A stretch of 64,000 nucleotides of DNA from Streptomyces chilikensis. Its GTDB lineage: Bacteria > Actinomycetota > Actinomycetes > Streptomycetales > Streptomycetaceae. A program made the position numbers and the translations under genes. The stretch spans positions 31,215 to 95,214 of the forward strand of contig NZ_LWCC02000005.1 of assembly GCF_001642695.1 (NCBI RefSeq), written 5' to 3'. A model generated the notes under the pieces. It was not told the origin of the DNA, did no database searches, and worked only from the letters and a program-made list of their open reading frames with translations. Positions 7,994 to 16,318 of this stretch are shown one piece after another. Each line of letters begins with the position of its first letter. Position 1 is the stretch's first letter.

Positions 7994-9214
7994 GTGAACA
8001 CCGCCGCCCCCGCCCCGACCCCGACCACCCGGGCCCTGGCCTGGTGCCTGCACCTGCTGGTCGTCGGCCTGCTCGCCCTGACCGCCGGCCGGGCCGGGGC
8101 CGACGGCGGGCCCCACGCCGGAGGGATCGTCGCCGCGTCGGCGGTGTGCGGTCTGGTGTACGCGACCGGGCCCGTGCTGCCGGTCGTGCGCCGTTCGCGG
8201 CGGGCCGCCGCCCTGTGGCTGGCCGCCGTGGGCGCCTGCTGGCTGGTGCTGCTCGCCCTCTCCCCCGACGCCGTGTGGCTGGCCTTCCCGCTGTACTTCC
8301 TCCAGCTGCACCTGCTGCCCCGCCGCGCCGGGCCGGCGGCGGTGGCCGCCACCGCCGCCGCGGCCGTCGCGGGCTTCGCCGCCCACCAGCACTCCTTCGG
8401 CCCCGCCATGGCGCTCGGTCCCGCGCTCGGCGCCGCCGTGGCGGTCGCGGTGGTGCGGGGGTACCAGGCCCTGTACCGGGAGAGCGAACACCGCCGCAGA
8501 CTGATCGAGGAGCTCACCGCCACCCGCGCCGACCTGGCCGCCGCCCAGCACACCGCCGGCGTGCTGGCCGAACGCGACCGCCTGGCCCGCGAGATCCACG
8601 ACACCCTCGCCCAGGGGCTCTCCAGCATCCAGCTGCTGCTGCGCGCCGCCGAACGAGCGCTGCCCCAGGCACCGCAGAACGCGGCCCGCCACGTCGGCCA
8701 GGCACGGCAGGCCGCCGTCGACAACCTCGCCGAGGCCCGCCGCTTCGTCGCCGCCCTCACTCCGCCCACCCTGGAAGGCACCACCCTGGCCGGCGCCCTG
8801 GAGCGCCTGTGCGCCACCACGTCCGCCCGGCACCGGCTCACCGCGCGCTTCCACCTCACCGGCGACCCCGCCCCGCTCCCTACCGCGCACGAGGTCGCAC
8901 TGCTGCGCATCGCCCAGTCCGCCCTGGCCAACACCGTCCGCCACGCCGAGGCCACCACCGCCGAGGTCACGCTCAGCCACCTCGGTGACCACGTCGCGCT
9001 CGACGTCGTCGACGACGGTCGCGGCTTCGACCCCGCCCGCCTGCCCGCCCCCGACCCCGAGGCCGGCGGGTTCGGGCTGGCCGCCATGCGCGCCCGTGCC
9101 CAGGCCCTCGGCGGCACGCTCACCGTCGAATCCGCCCCCGGCCACGGCACCGCCCTGGCCGCCCGGCTGCCCCTCCCCCCGCCGGCCGAGACCGAACCCG
9201 AGGCACGCCCGTGA
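7994..9214 (+). CDS. Sensor histidine kinase (NarL-type system, HisKA_3)
   Basis: 406 residues from the GTG at 7994. About five hydrophobic segments occupy residues 12-155, followed by a coiled-coil linker. The HisKA_3 box RLAREIHDTLAQGLSSIQ carries the phospho-acceptor His202. The ATPase domain has an N-box (LANTVRHAEA), G1 box DVVDDGRGFDP and G2 GGFGLAAMRARAQ. With no large extracellular loop it belongs to the intramembrane-sensing kinases that watch envelope stress. It overlaps the response regulator start (GTGA) and is divergent from the ABC exporter genes, 172 bp away, its likely target. Confidence 0.93.
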   Translation: MNTAAPAPTPTTRALAWCLHLLVVGLLALTAGRAGADGGPHAGGIVAASAVCGLVYATGPVLPVVRRSRRAAALWLAAVGACWLVLLALSPDAVWLAFPLYFLQLHLLPRRAGPAAVAATAAAAVAGFAAHQHSFGPAMALGPALGAAVAVAVVRGYQALYRESEHRRRLIEELTATRADLAAAQHTAGVLAERDRLAREIHDTLAQGLSSIQLLLRAAERALPQAPQNAARHVGQARQAAVDNLAEARRFVAALTPPTLEGTTLAGALERLCATTSARHRLTARFHLTGDPAPLPTAHEVALLRIAQSALANTVRHAEATTAEVTLSHLGDHVALDVVDDGRGFDPARLPAPDPEAGGFGLAAMRARAQALGGTLTVESAPGHGTALAARLPLPPPAETEPEARP

Positions 9215-9846
9215 CCGACACCCCCATCCGCCTGCTCCTGGCCGACGACCACCCCGTGGTACGGGCCGGGCTGCGCGCCGTGCTGGAAACCGAGCCGGGC
9301 CTCGTCGTGGTGGCCGAGGCCGCCACCGCCGAGGACGCCGTCACCCGCGCCGCCGAGGGCGACGTCGACGTCGTGCTGATGGACCTGCGGTTCGGCAGGG
9401 GCATGGGCGGCGCGGAGGCCACCGCCCGGATCACCGCCCGGCCGGAAGCCCCCCGCGTGCTGATCGTCACCACCTACGACTCCGACGCCGACACCCTGCC
9501 CGCCATCGAAGCCGGCGCCACCGGCTACCTCCTCAAGGACGCCCCGCCCGAGGACCTGGCGGCCGCCGTGCGCACCGCGGCCGCCGGGCGCACCACGCTG
9601 GCGCCCACGGTCGCCGACCGGCTGATGAACCGGCTGCGCACCCCCCGCACCACCCTGACCCGGCGCGAGACCGAGGTCCTCGCCCTGGTCGCCGACGGCC
9701 TGTCCAACCAGGCCATCGGCGCCCGCCTCCACCTGACCGAGGGCACCGTCAAGTCCCACCTGGCCCGCGTCTACACCAAGCTCGACGTCGACTCCCGCAC
9801 CGCCGCCGTCGCCGCCGCCACCGACCTCGGCCTCATCCGCCGCTGA
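9211..9846 (+). CDS. Response regulator, NarL/LuxR family
   Basis: 211 residues. The receiver domain (1-120) has the acidic pair in LLLADDHPV, phospho-acceptor Asp58 in VVLMDLRFG, a Thr in VTTYDSD and the Lys of YLLKDAPPE. A LuxR-type HTH follows (about 145-205: LTRRETEVLALVADGLSNQA, GTVKSHLARVYTKL). Start overlaps the kinase stop by 4 bp, so the pair is coupled. Phosphorylated protein should bind DNA and most simply regulates the divergent exporter operon and itself. Confidence 0.95.
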   Translation: MTDTPIRLLLADDHPVVRAGLRAVLETEPGLVVVAEAATAEDAVTRAAEGDVDVVLMDLRFGRGMGGAEATARITARPEAPRVLIVTTYDSDADTLPAIEAGATGYLLKDAPPEDLAAAVRTAAAGRTTLAPTVADRLMNRLRTPRTTLTRRETEVLALVADGLSNQAIGARLHLTEGTVKSHLARVYTKLDVDSRTAAVAAATDLGLIRR

Positions 9847-10256
9847 CCCGGGCGTCCACGGACGTCCGGAGCCGCCGCAAGCCCCGCCGCCGTGCGGCCC
9901 GGCGGCGCTCCGCGGACACCGGCGCCGAACTCCCTCACGTCGCGGACCCGGTCGCCGCGGATCCGTTTCCGCCGGATCTCCGGGTGGTTCCCGGGGTCCG
10001 GACGGTGTCCGTGGGGGAAGGTCCTCCGGCGTCCGGGGACCGGAATCCCGGAGGTCACTCCGCCGCACCGGCGGCCTCACCGGGACGCACGGGATCCGTC
10101 GGAGCCGGGAGGGGGACGTCCTCGACGCCGGCCGTCCTGGGCCCGGTGCGGTCCGCGACCCCGAGAAGTCGCAGGGGGACGGTCGGTGGAATGCCGGGGA
10201 GCGGCTCCCCCGGCCGGCGGATGTGCCGTCGCGGGGACCGGGCCAGATTGGCCGTC
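9847..10256. other. Intergenic, nothing recognised
   Basis: 410 bp between the response regulator and the secreted hydrolase. Open frames in it lack ribosome sites and recognisable protein. I see no strong hairpin or operator. Confidence 0.5.
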
Positions 10257-11504
10257 ATGCGAATCCGAACAGGCAGAGTCACCATCGCGGCCCTCGTCCT
10301 CTCCCTCTCCGCCGGTGCGGGCACGGTCGCCTCCGCCGCCTCCTCGCCCGAGCCCTCGCTCCCGCCCTCGGCGGATCACCGTGCCGTGCGGTTCGAGCTG
10401 CCCGGGCCGACGGGGCGGCATGCGGTCGGGAGCACCGAACTTCATCTCGTCGACCGGCACCGGCCCGACCCCTGGGTCGCCGGCGGGGAACGGGAGCTGA
10501 TGGTCGGTGTCTGGTATCCGGCGCGTCCGGCGGACGGACACCCCCGGCAGCCGTACATGCGGCCCGGTGCCGCGCGCTTCGTGGACGGATCGGGCTCGTT
10601 CGGGCTGGCCCGTCCCGGTGAGGTGGACTGGGCCGCCGTCCTGACGGACGCGGCCTCGGCGGCTCCCGCCGACGACCGCCGCAGGCGGCCGGTCCTGCTG
10701 TACTCGCCGGGACTGGGGGTACCCCGCACGCTCGGCACGTCGACGGCTGTGGAGCTGGCGAGCCGGGGCTACGTGGTGGTCACCGTGGACCACACCCATG
10801 AGACCGCTCCGGTGGAGTTCCCGGACGGCCGGGTCGAACTGCCGAAGGAACCGATGACCGGGGTCGACACGGTCAGGAAGGCTGTCGACACCCGGGTGCG
10901 CGACATCCGTTTCGTCCTCGACCAGCTCGCCCTGGTGCGGGACGGCCGCGGTCCCGACGCCGGAGGGCGCCCTCTGCCCCGTGGGCTGGGCAGGGCGCTC
11001 GACCTGGACCGGGTCGGAATGTACGGGCACTCGGCAGGAGGCGTCACCGCGGCCGAGACCATGCGCGCGGACCGTCGCGTCGACGCGGGCATCAACATGG
11101 ACGGCACGCTCCAGTACAGCGGCACCGAGTTCCTCCCCGTGGCCCTGGAAGGGCTCGACCGCCCGTTCATGCTCATGGGCAAGGCGAGTCAGACCCACCT
11201 GAACAAGCCGTCCTGGCAGTCGTTCTGGGACCGCTCGACCGGCTGGAAGCGCGACCTGAGCCTGGAGCGGGGCGGCCACTTCAGTTACACCGACGCCCAG
11301 ACGATCGTGCCGGCCCTGGACGAGCACCTGGACGTCCCGGCGCGGACCCGCGAGCAGTTCATCGGCACCGTGGACCCCGAGCGCAGCACCGCGGCCCAGC
11401 GCGCCTACATCACGGCGTTCTTCGACCGGCACCTGCTGGGCCGGCAACGGCCTCTGCTGGACAGGCCCTCCCCGGCCCACCCCGACGTGCGCTTCGTCCG
11501 GTGA
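10257..11504 (+). CDS. Secreted alpha/beta hydrolase, PAF-acetylhydrolase-like
   Basis: 415 residues from the ATG at 10257. A Sec signal peptide (1 to about 27, VTIAALVLSLSAGAGTVASA) leads to an alpha/beta-hydrolase domain resembling bacterial platelet-activating-factor acetylhydrolase-like proteins: ERELMVGVWYPA, RPVLLYSPGLGVPR (oxyanion region), SRGYVVVTVDHTHE, the nucleophile elbow MYGHSAGG with Ser259, the INMDGTL acid strand, and RGGHFSYTD with the probable catalytic His. Such enzymes hydrolyse short-chain esters or lipids outside the cell. It is monocistronic, with large gaps on both sides. Exact substrate unknown. Confidence 0.88.
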   Translation: MRIRTGRVTIAALVLSLSAGAGTVASAASSPEPSLPPSADHRAVRFELPGPTGRHAVGSTELHLVDRHRPDPWVAGGERELMVGVWYPARPADGHPRQPYMRPGAARFVDGSGSFGLARPGEVDWAAVLTDAASAAPADDRRRRPVLLYSPGLGVPRTLGTSTAVELASRGYVVVTVDHTHETAPVEFPDGRVELPKEPMTGVDTVRKAVDTRVRDIRFVLDQLALVRDGRGPDAGGRPLPRGLGRALDLDRVGMYGHSAGGVTAAETMRADRRVDAGINMDGTLQYSGTEFLPVALEGLDRPFMLMGKASQTHLNKPSWQSFWDRSTGWKRDLSLERGGHFSYTDAQTIVPALDEHLDVPARTREQFIGTVDPERSTAAQRAYITAFFDRHLLGRQRPLLDRPSPAHPDVRFVR

Positions 11505-11585
11505 GTGCGGCGATCCCGCGGAGGACGCCTCCCGGTGACAGGATGTCCGCCGGGGAACCGGTCCGCGAGGTCATGGGGGTGCGGG

Positions 11586-11910
11586 GTGACGGGGACGGTG
11601 CCCGAGGCGCTGGACGAGGTGCCGTGGGAGCGCTTGAAGGCGGTGCTCGGGCGCCGGCCCGCCGAGGAGCTGCGGCGGGCGCTGCGCCGCCTGGTGCTCA
11701 AGGGCGGGGCGGCGACCGAGGAGGACTGCCACCCGCTGTCCGACTGCTTCGGGCTGGGCACCGCACGCGTCTCCCCCGTCGCGACCGCCGCGCTGCCGTT
11801 CCTCGTCGCACTCGCCGCCGATCCGGAGACGGGCGCCCGGGCCGTTCTCGTCCAGCTGCTGGCGAACTCGTCCCGGGCGGCGGCCGAGGCCGGTCCGGAC
11901 CGGGTGGCCG
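11586..11910 (+). pseudogene. Decayed HEAT-like repeat protein, N-terminal fragment
   Basis: From the GTG at 11586 about 108 codons read like an actinobacterial HEAT-like helical protein: VPWERLKAVLGRRPAEELRR, TAALPFLVALAADPETGARA and VLVQLLANSS. After about 11905 the frame turns into Gly/Arg-rich translation that is the antisense of the membrane-protein gene at 11972-12448 and stays open to 12335. Full-length relatives are several hundred residues. I interpret this as a truncated gene whose remainder has been deleted. A short expressed protein cannot be excluded. Confidence 0.5.
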
Positions 11911-11971
11911 TCGGTGCCGGACGCCGGCGCCGGCTGCGGCGTCGGCGCCCCGTCCCGGCCGGCCGGAGCTG

Positions 11972-12448
11972 TCATGACGGCTGCGGCGTGGGCGCCCCGG
12001 ACTCCGGCGGTGCGTCCGAGGGTGAGGCGGGGGCGGGAGGGCGGGTGGTCGGGCCCGTGGGGGCGGGGAGCGGGTCGGAGGGGACCGGCAGGCCGGGAGA
12101 GGGAACGGCGGAAGCGGAGGGCCCGGGCGGGAAGGGGACGGTCGTCGAGGAGGTGGCCGGCGGAGGACTGCTCGCGGGGCGCGGGGAGGGTGGCGCGGCC
12201 GGGGAGGCGGGACCGGCGGGGACCGCCGGCCGGAGCGACAGGGCGACCAGGACGGCGACGGCGCACGGCAGTGCGGACGCGGCCGCGGCTCGCAGCAGCC
12301 GGCGGCGTGCGGCGCGGCGGCGGATCCGCCGGTAGCGGCCGGGGGGCGGGGCGAGGTGGACCGGGTCGGGGCGCAGGACGGCGGCCAGGGGGTCGTCGGG
12401 GCCGAGGCCCTCGTCGGGACCGGGGCCGTCGTCATCGGGCGTGGTCAA
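11972..12448 (-). CDS. Single-pass membrane protein, putative regulator of the linked sigma factor
   Basis: 158 residues. A short acidic N-terminus (PDDDGPGPDEGLGPDDPLAA) is followed by an Arg-rich stretch (RYRRIRRRAARRRLLR) and one membrane helix (about 53-75, ASALPCAVAVLVALSL). The rest is a Pro/Ser-rich extracellular tail with no folded domain. It overlaps the sigma gene end by 17 bp, so it is co-transcribed and probably coupled. Position and topology suggest an anti-sigma-like membrane tether, but no classical anti-sigma motif is visible. Confidence 0.65.
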   Translation of the reverse strand: MTTPDDDGPGPDEGLGPDDPLAAVLRPDPVHLAPPPGRYRRIRRRAARRRLLRAAAASALPCAVAVLVALSLRPAVPAGPASPAAPPSPRPASSPPPATSSTTVPFPPGPSASAVPSPGLPVPSDPLPAPTGPTTRPPAPASPSDAPPESGAPTPQPS

Positions 12449-12923
12449 GGTTCCTCCTCAGGTGGGCGCGGAGCAGTTCCCGGGCTGCGTGGAGGTCGGC
12501 CTTGACGGTTCCTTCCTTGCGTCCGGTCATCAGGGATATCTCCCGGATCGGCATGTCTGCGTAATAGTGCAGGAGGACCGGGACGCGCAGGCGTCGGGGC
12601 AGTGACTGCACCAGCAGGCGGATGGAGGGGTCGGTCTGTTCGGTGTGGGGGCGCAGGGCGGCTTCGGTGGTGGCGCGGCGGACGGTTCTGCGTTCGCGTT
12701 CGAGCTTGCGCCAGTGGTCGCGGACCAGGTTGGCGGCGGTGACATAGAGGAAGCCCCGGGGCTCGTCCACGGAGGTCCAGCGGGCCCACAGCCGGGTGAA
12801 GGCCTCCGAGGCGATCTCGTGGGCCGTCTCGTCGTCGTCGGTCAGCCGGCGGCACCAGCCGGCGAGGGGCGGGTAGAGGGCCGCGAACAGTTCGGACGCT
12901 GCCGCGTGGCGGGACCGTTTCAA
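12432..12923 (-). CDS. ECF-type RNA polymerase sigma factor
   Basis: 163 residues starting at a TTG (12923) with GGAGAG about 5 nt upstream; no ATG or GTG in frame gives a complete region 2. Region 2: ASELFAALYPPLAGWCRRL, ETAHEIASEAFTRLWARW and FLYVTAANLVRDHWR. Region 4: LVQSLPRRLRVPVLLHYYAD and PIREISLMTGRKEGTVKADL. It follows the sortase gene by 73 bp on the same strand, so substrate, sortase, sigma and membrane protein form one probable transcription unit devoted to a surface function. Confidence 0.9.
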   Translation of the reverse strand: MKRSRHAAASELFAALYPPLAGWCRRLTDDDETAHEIASEAFTRLWARWTSVDEPRGFLYVTAANLVRDHWRKLERERRTVRRATTEAALRPHTEQTDPSIRLLVQSLPRRLRVPVLLHYYADMPIREISLMTGRKEGTVKADLHAARELLRAHLRRNLDHAR

Positions 12924-12996
12924 TGCTCTCCATCGTCGTGGCGGAGGTCCGCGGGGGTGCCCTGCGGAGTGCGGTTGTCGGGGGGGTGAGGGCCGG

Positions 12997-13650
12997 TCAG
13001 GGGGGTGGGGAGCTCAGCGTGGCGAAGACGATCACGTTGTCGCGGTACTCGCCGTCGTCGAGCGGGCCGCCGCACGTGACGAGCCGGAGCTGGGGGGTGG
13101 CGGTGTCTCCGTAGACCGCGTCCGTGGGGAAGTCCTTCTTGGCGACGGTGCGGACCGTGTCGGTGGTGAACACCGTTTCGGTGCCGTTCTCCAGGCGGGC
13201 CACGATCCGGTCGCCGGCGCGCAGCCGGGCGAGGTGGCGGAAGACGCCGTCCCCGTGGACCCCGACGGTGACGTGACCGAGGATCACGGAGGGGCCCCTC
13301 TGTCCGGGTGTCGGCGAGTGGCGGTACCAGCCGGCCCGGTCGTGGGCGGTGACCGGGGGAACCCGCACGGTCCGGTCGGGCGCCAGCCCCAGGGACATGA
13401 CGGGTGTGTCGACGCCGATGGCCGGGATCTCCAGCCGGACGGGGACCGAACGCCCCACGGGCCGCGGCGCCGTCCCCGAGGAAGCTCGCGGGGAGGTCCG
13501 GGAGGGCGGCGGTGTGCTCCGCCGTGTGCTCTGTGCGGTGCCGGCGGAGCGGCCTCCCCCGGCGCCGCCGGGCGGACGGCCGCCACCGCAGCCGGCGAGC
13601 AGGGAGCCCACCGCCGCGGTGACGAACGCGCGTCTGGGGAACGGGTTCAC
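12997..13650 (-). CDS. Class F sortase
   Basis: 217 residues. The N-terminus is a lipoprotein-like signal (FVTAAVGSLLAGC, Cys21) followed by a Pro/Ser/Arg linker and the sortase barrel from about residue 68 (VRLEIPAIGVDTPVM). The catalytic triad is visible: His126 in ILGHVT, Cys193 in RLVTCGG and Arg203 in EYRDNVIVFA. Sortases cleave an LPXTG-like signal and link the protein to cell wall or act as housekeeping transpeptidases; class F is the actinobacterial group and its substrates are poorly known. The start overlaps the preceding gene by 4 bp; that gene encodes a protein with a C-terminal sorting-like tail, its probable substrate. Confidence 0.92.
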   Translation of the reverse strand: MNPFPRRAFVTAAVGSLLAGCGGGRPPGGAGGGRSAGTAQSTRRSTPPPSRTSPRASSGTAPRPVGRSVPVRLEIPAIGVDTPVMSLGLAPDRTVRVPPVTAHDRAGWYRHSPTPGQRGPSVILGHVTVGVHGDGVFRHLARLRAGDRIVARLENGTETVFTTDTVRTVAKKDFPTDAVYGDTATPQLRLVTCGGPLDDGEYRDNVIVFATLSSPPP

Positions 13651-14042
13651 GCTCCGGTCGCCCTCCGGCGGCGCACGAGCAGAACCGCCGCGCCGGCCAC
13701 GGCGAGCGTCCCGGTGCCCCCGGCGATCAGGACGCCGCGGTCCGCCGGGTCGCCCGCCGACGCGGTCCGCACCGGCTCCTCACCGGTGTCGGGCGCGCCG
13801 CTCGGGACGACGGTGACCGACCCCGCCCCCTCGGACGGGGCCGGAGGCGCGGCGCCGTCGTCCGGTCCGTCGGACGGGGCCGGGGTCGGGGCCGGAGGCA
13901 CGGACGGGGACGGCACGGGGGCCGGGGCCCCGGACGAGGTGGGTGCCGGCGCCGGGGAGGCGTCGGCGGCGAAGGCGGGGGCCGCGGACACCAGCACGGC
14001 CGTGCCCACCAGTGCCGCGGCGTTCAGAACGGTTCGGCGCAT
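13647..14042 (-). CDS. Cell-surface protein with LPXTG-like tail, candidate sortase substrate
   Basis: 131 residues. Signal peptide 1-25 (NAAALVGTAVLVSAAPAFA), then a Pro/Ala/Ser-rich stalk (about 26-80). The pentapeptide APDTG is at 83-87, a hydrophobic helix at about 104-123 and the positive stop RRRR at 124-127. This is the order of a cell-wall sorting signal, with Ala in place of the usual Leu. There is no other folded domain, so the protein may be a wall-anchored stalk or a membrane protein. Four-bp overlap with the class F sortase gene makes a substrate role likely but unproven. Confidence 0.72.
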   Translation of the reverse strand: MRRTVLNAAALVGTAVLVSAAPAFAADASPAPAPTSSGAPAPVPSPSVPPAPTPAPSDGPDDGAAPPAPSEGAGSVTVVPSGAPDTGEEPVRTASAGDPADRGVLIAGGTGTLAVAGAAVLLVRRRRATGA

Positions 14043-14343
14043 GGCTCTGCTCTCTTTCGTCGGTGCGCACCCGTGGGGGCGGGCACGTTCATGGACCGCA
14101 CGGAGAGACGAGGCGGCGGCGACGCGCGTTGCAAAGGAAAGGCAAAGTCCGACGTGCCGCGAAGACAGGGTCCCGTGGATCGCCGCGCGGAAGTCCTCCC
14201 CCGCCCCGGCACGGTGAGGTTCCCGGCCGGTGCCCCGTCCCGGAGCGGGCGGGGGACGAGGGCCGTGACGGTGAGCACCGCCCGGGCAACGCCCTCGGGG
14301 TCCTCCGCTGCCCCGGTGGAGGACGCTCGGGCGGCCGGGGTGT
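14043..14343. other. Promoter region of surface-protein operon plus unassigned sequence
   Basis: 301 bp upstream of the minus-strand surface-protein gene. On the minus strand about 14190-14390 reads like a short helical protein remnant (DALRRAVHASREHVL, DPEGVARAVLTVTAL) without a start. I treat it as possible gene debris next to the regulator remnant. Confidence 0.3.
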
Positions 14344-14490
14344 TCAGCACGTGCTCACGCGAGGCGTGGACCGCGCGGCGCAGGGCGTCCCGGCACCCTC
14401 CCGCGCCCGTTCCGGCAGGCCCACGGCCTGCGGTGTGAGGGCTTCGCGCCGCGCTTCGAGGAAATCGCCCAGAGGGGTCCTGTCGCTCAT
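14344..14490 (-). pseudogene. Remnant of an XRE (MmyB-like) regulator gene
   Basis: A 48-codon frame from the ATG at 14490 begins PLGDFLEARREALTPQAVGL, the unmistakable N-terminus of Streptomyces MmyB-type XRE regulators; compare the intact proteins starting at 17199 and 41313. After about 28 residues the similarity ends, before the HTH, and the frame stops at 14344. The rest of the gene has been deleted, probably in connection with the insertion sequence 70 bp away. Confidence 0.65.
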
Positions 14491-14562
14491 GACCCCGGCC
14501 TGGAGGCCGCCACGCCGGTGGCCCGAAGCGGACCGGGCCGTTTCCCGGGGCGGCCGACTCCT

Positions 14563-15400
14563 AGTACTCCAGTGAGACTTCGTTTCCTGAGCTGGTGGTT
14601 GTCGTTGTCTGGGTATGGAGGCGATAGCTGAAGTCGGCCGGTAGCAGGCTGAGTTGGATTCGGTGTTCGCTCGGGTGGCGGGACGGTTTGCTCGGGCGGA
14701 TCTACGGCGGCGGATGCGGGACTACGTGCGTGGTCTGCTGGCGCCGGTCGAGCGGAAGAACGGTTGGCAACTGGCCGAATGGGCCGGCCACCGCGACCCG
14801 GCGGGCCTGCAGCACCTGCTCAACGGCGCCCGTTGGGACGCCGACGCGGTCAGGGATGATGTCCGCCACTATGTGGCCGAGCGGCTCGGCCCCGGCGGGG
14901 TACTGATCATCGACGACACTGGGTTCATCAAGAAGGGCACCACCTCGGCCGGGGTCGGCCGGCAGTAATACCTTGCCTACACCCCCGTCGGCATTGAGAT
15001 CGCCGAGCTGGCCCGCATCGCCGGCTCCCGCTGGGCGATCGCGGAGTGCTTCCAGGCCGCGAAGAACGAGCGCGGCCTGGACGAGTACGAGGTCCGCCGC
15101 TATCCCGGCTGGTATCGGCACATCACCTTGGCCATGCTCGCCCACGCCTTCCTCACCGCACTCGCCGCCCAGACCGGCGGCGGTGAAAGGGCCGCAGAAA
15201 CGGATCAGCCCTCGTCCCACTCACCGTGGCAGAGATCCGGCACCTGCTGGACGCCCGCCTGCCGCACCCCCAGCCTCACCAGGACAGACGCCTACATGCC
15301 TTGAGCTGGTCGCACTGGCGCAGACGCCACCAAGCCACAGCTCGCTGCTGCCACTACCGAAGAAGAACCAGCTCAGAACCCGAAATCCAACTGAAGTACT
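14563..15400 (+). mobile_element. Internally deleted IS701-type insertion sequence, 838 bp
   Basis: The ends are imperfect inverted repeats: both begin AGTACT and contain TGAGCTGGT about 30 bp in (14563 onward and, inverted, 15400 backward). Flanks read CTAG on the left and CTAA on the right, in keeping with the 4-bp YTNA-type targets of IS701 elements. Between the ends lie only the beginning and end of the transposase gene, so the element cannot move by itself but could be mobilised in trans. Confidence 0.75.
14654..15304 (+). pseudogene. IS701-family transposase, internally deleted
   Basis: The first 104 codons from a TTG at 14654 match the N-terminus of IS701-type DDE transposases: RRRMRDYVRGLLAPVERKNG, DADAVRDDVRHYVAERLG and VLIIDDTGFIKKG with the first catalytic Asp. 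A TAA follows at 14966, and the same frame resumes with the C-terminal part (IAELARIAGSRWAIAECFQA with the catalytic Glu, RRYPGWYRHITLAML) and stops at 15302-15304. A block of about 200 codons, including the second Asp, is missing, so it is inactive. Confidence 0.85.
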
Positions 15401-15500
15401 AACTGCCGCGTTACAAAGTTGAGATCTCATTGCTCTGCAACTTCACGGCCCGCCGATCGTCTACCTGGGTGAAGCGTTCAACACTATGGGGGAGTTGCTC

Positions 15501-16058
15501 ATGACCAGAAGCCGGATGCGTGCAGTGGCTGGGGCGTGCGCGACGCTCCTCTCGCTCGGCCTCACGGGGGCCGCACAGGCAGCGCCGCAGGCTTCGGGCA
15601 CCGAGCCGGTGACCACCTACGAAAAGGGGCATGTGGTGGAGTGCACCGCGCAGCTGGAGCGGTACGACACCGTATATGTGTCGCTGTACAGCAACTCCGC
15701 GCACGGCAACCACACCCAAGTGGTGATCAGCAGCGCCGAGTCGGAGTACGCGGGCGCTGCCCAGCCCGAGAAGCTTTTCAGTCATGGCGCGATCCGGACC
15801 GTGGTGCCCATCTCGCCTGTCGACGGGCGTGTCGAGTCCGCCAGCAGTGCCGTCGTCCACGGTCGCTACGCCCCTGTTGGCGAACCGACGCCGTACAGCG
15901 ACGAGATGTACGACGCGGGGTATCGCATCGTCACGACAGGAACTCATCAGGACATTAGCACTCGCCTCACCATCAAGGCCTTCGGCGAGAGGGCACCCCT
16001 TCAGTGTGACAACGCCCTCGCCTACGACCTGAGGATCACCAAGACTCCCGTCGTCTGA
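15501..16058 (+). CDS. Small secreted protein of unknown function
   Basis: 185 residues from the ATG at 15501 with GGGGGAG upstream; a further in-frame ATG at 15486 is possible. A Sec signal peptide (VAGACATLLSLGLTGAAQAA) leads to a beta-rich domain of about 155 residues with only two cysteines (ECTAQ and LQCDN), which could form a disulfide. I do not recognise the fold. It stands alone, 100 bp downstream of the IS701-type element and 260 bp before the convergent SDR gene. Several GAG, TAC and ATC codons and moderate GC suggest a different history from its neighbours. Confidence 0.75.
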   Translation: MTRSRMRAVAGACATLLSLGLTGAAQAAPQASGTEPVTTYEKGHVVECTAQLERYDTVYVSLYSNSAHGNHTQVVISSAESEYAGAAQPEKLFSHGAIRTVVPISPVDGRVESASSAVVHGRYAPVGEPTPYSDEMYDAGYRIVTTGTHQDISTRLTIKAFGERAPLQCDNALAYDLRITKTPVV

Positions 16059-16318
16059 GGACCGCCCACCGGGTTCCTGCAGCGGCTGCCACAGCCCTCG
16101 TGGCCTGTGATGTGGCGGCTTGCCGTATGCAGGCGTGCCCGCTGTACGGACGGGCGTGGGCACCGTCCGTACGGCGGACGCCTCGCGGTCCGTCAAGACC
16201 GCCACAGGAAGCGGAGTTGCCTCGTTCGGTGGACTGCGCGTACCACACCGGGTGGACCGGGCCCGTGAGCCCGTGGTCCTGGCGGGTGACTCGGCCGAAG
16301 GCCGGGGGATGTCGGAGG

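Noticed and set aside
7822-10080. Very long minus-strand open frame extending the permease gene
   Set aside because: It is antisense to the histidine kinase and response regulator genes, is compositionally biased, and the permease has a good GTG start with ribosome site at 7821.
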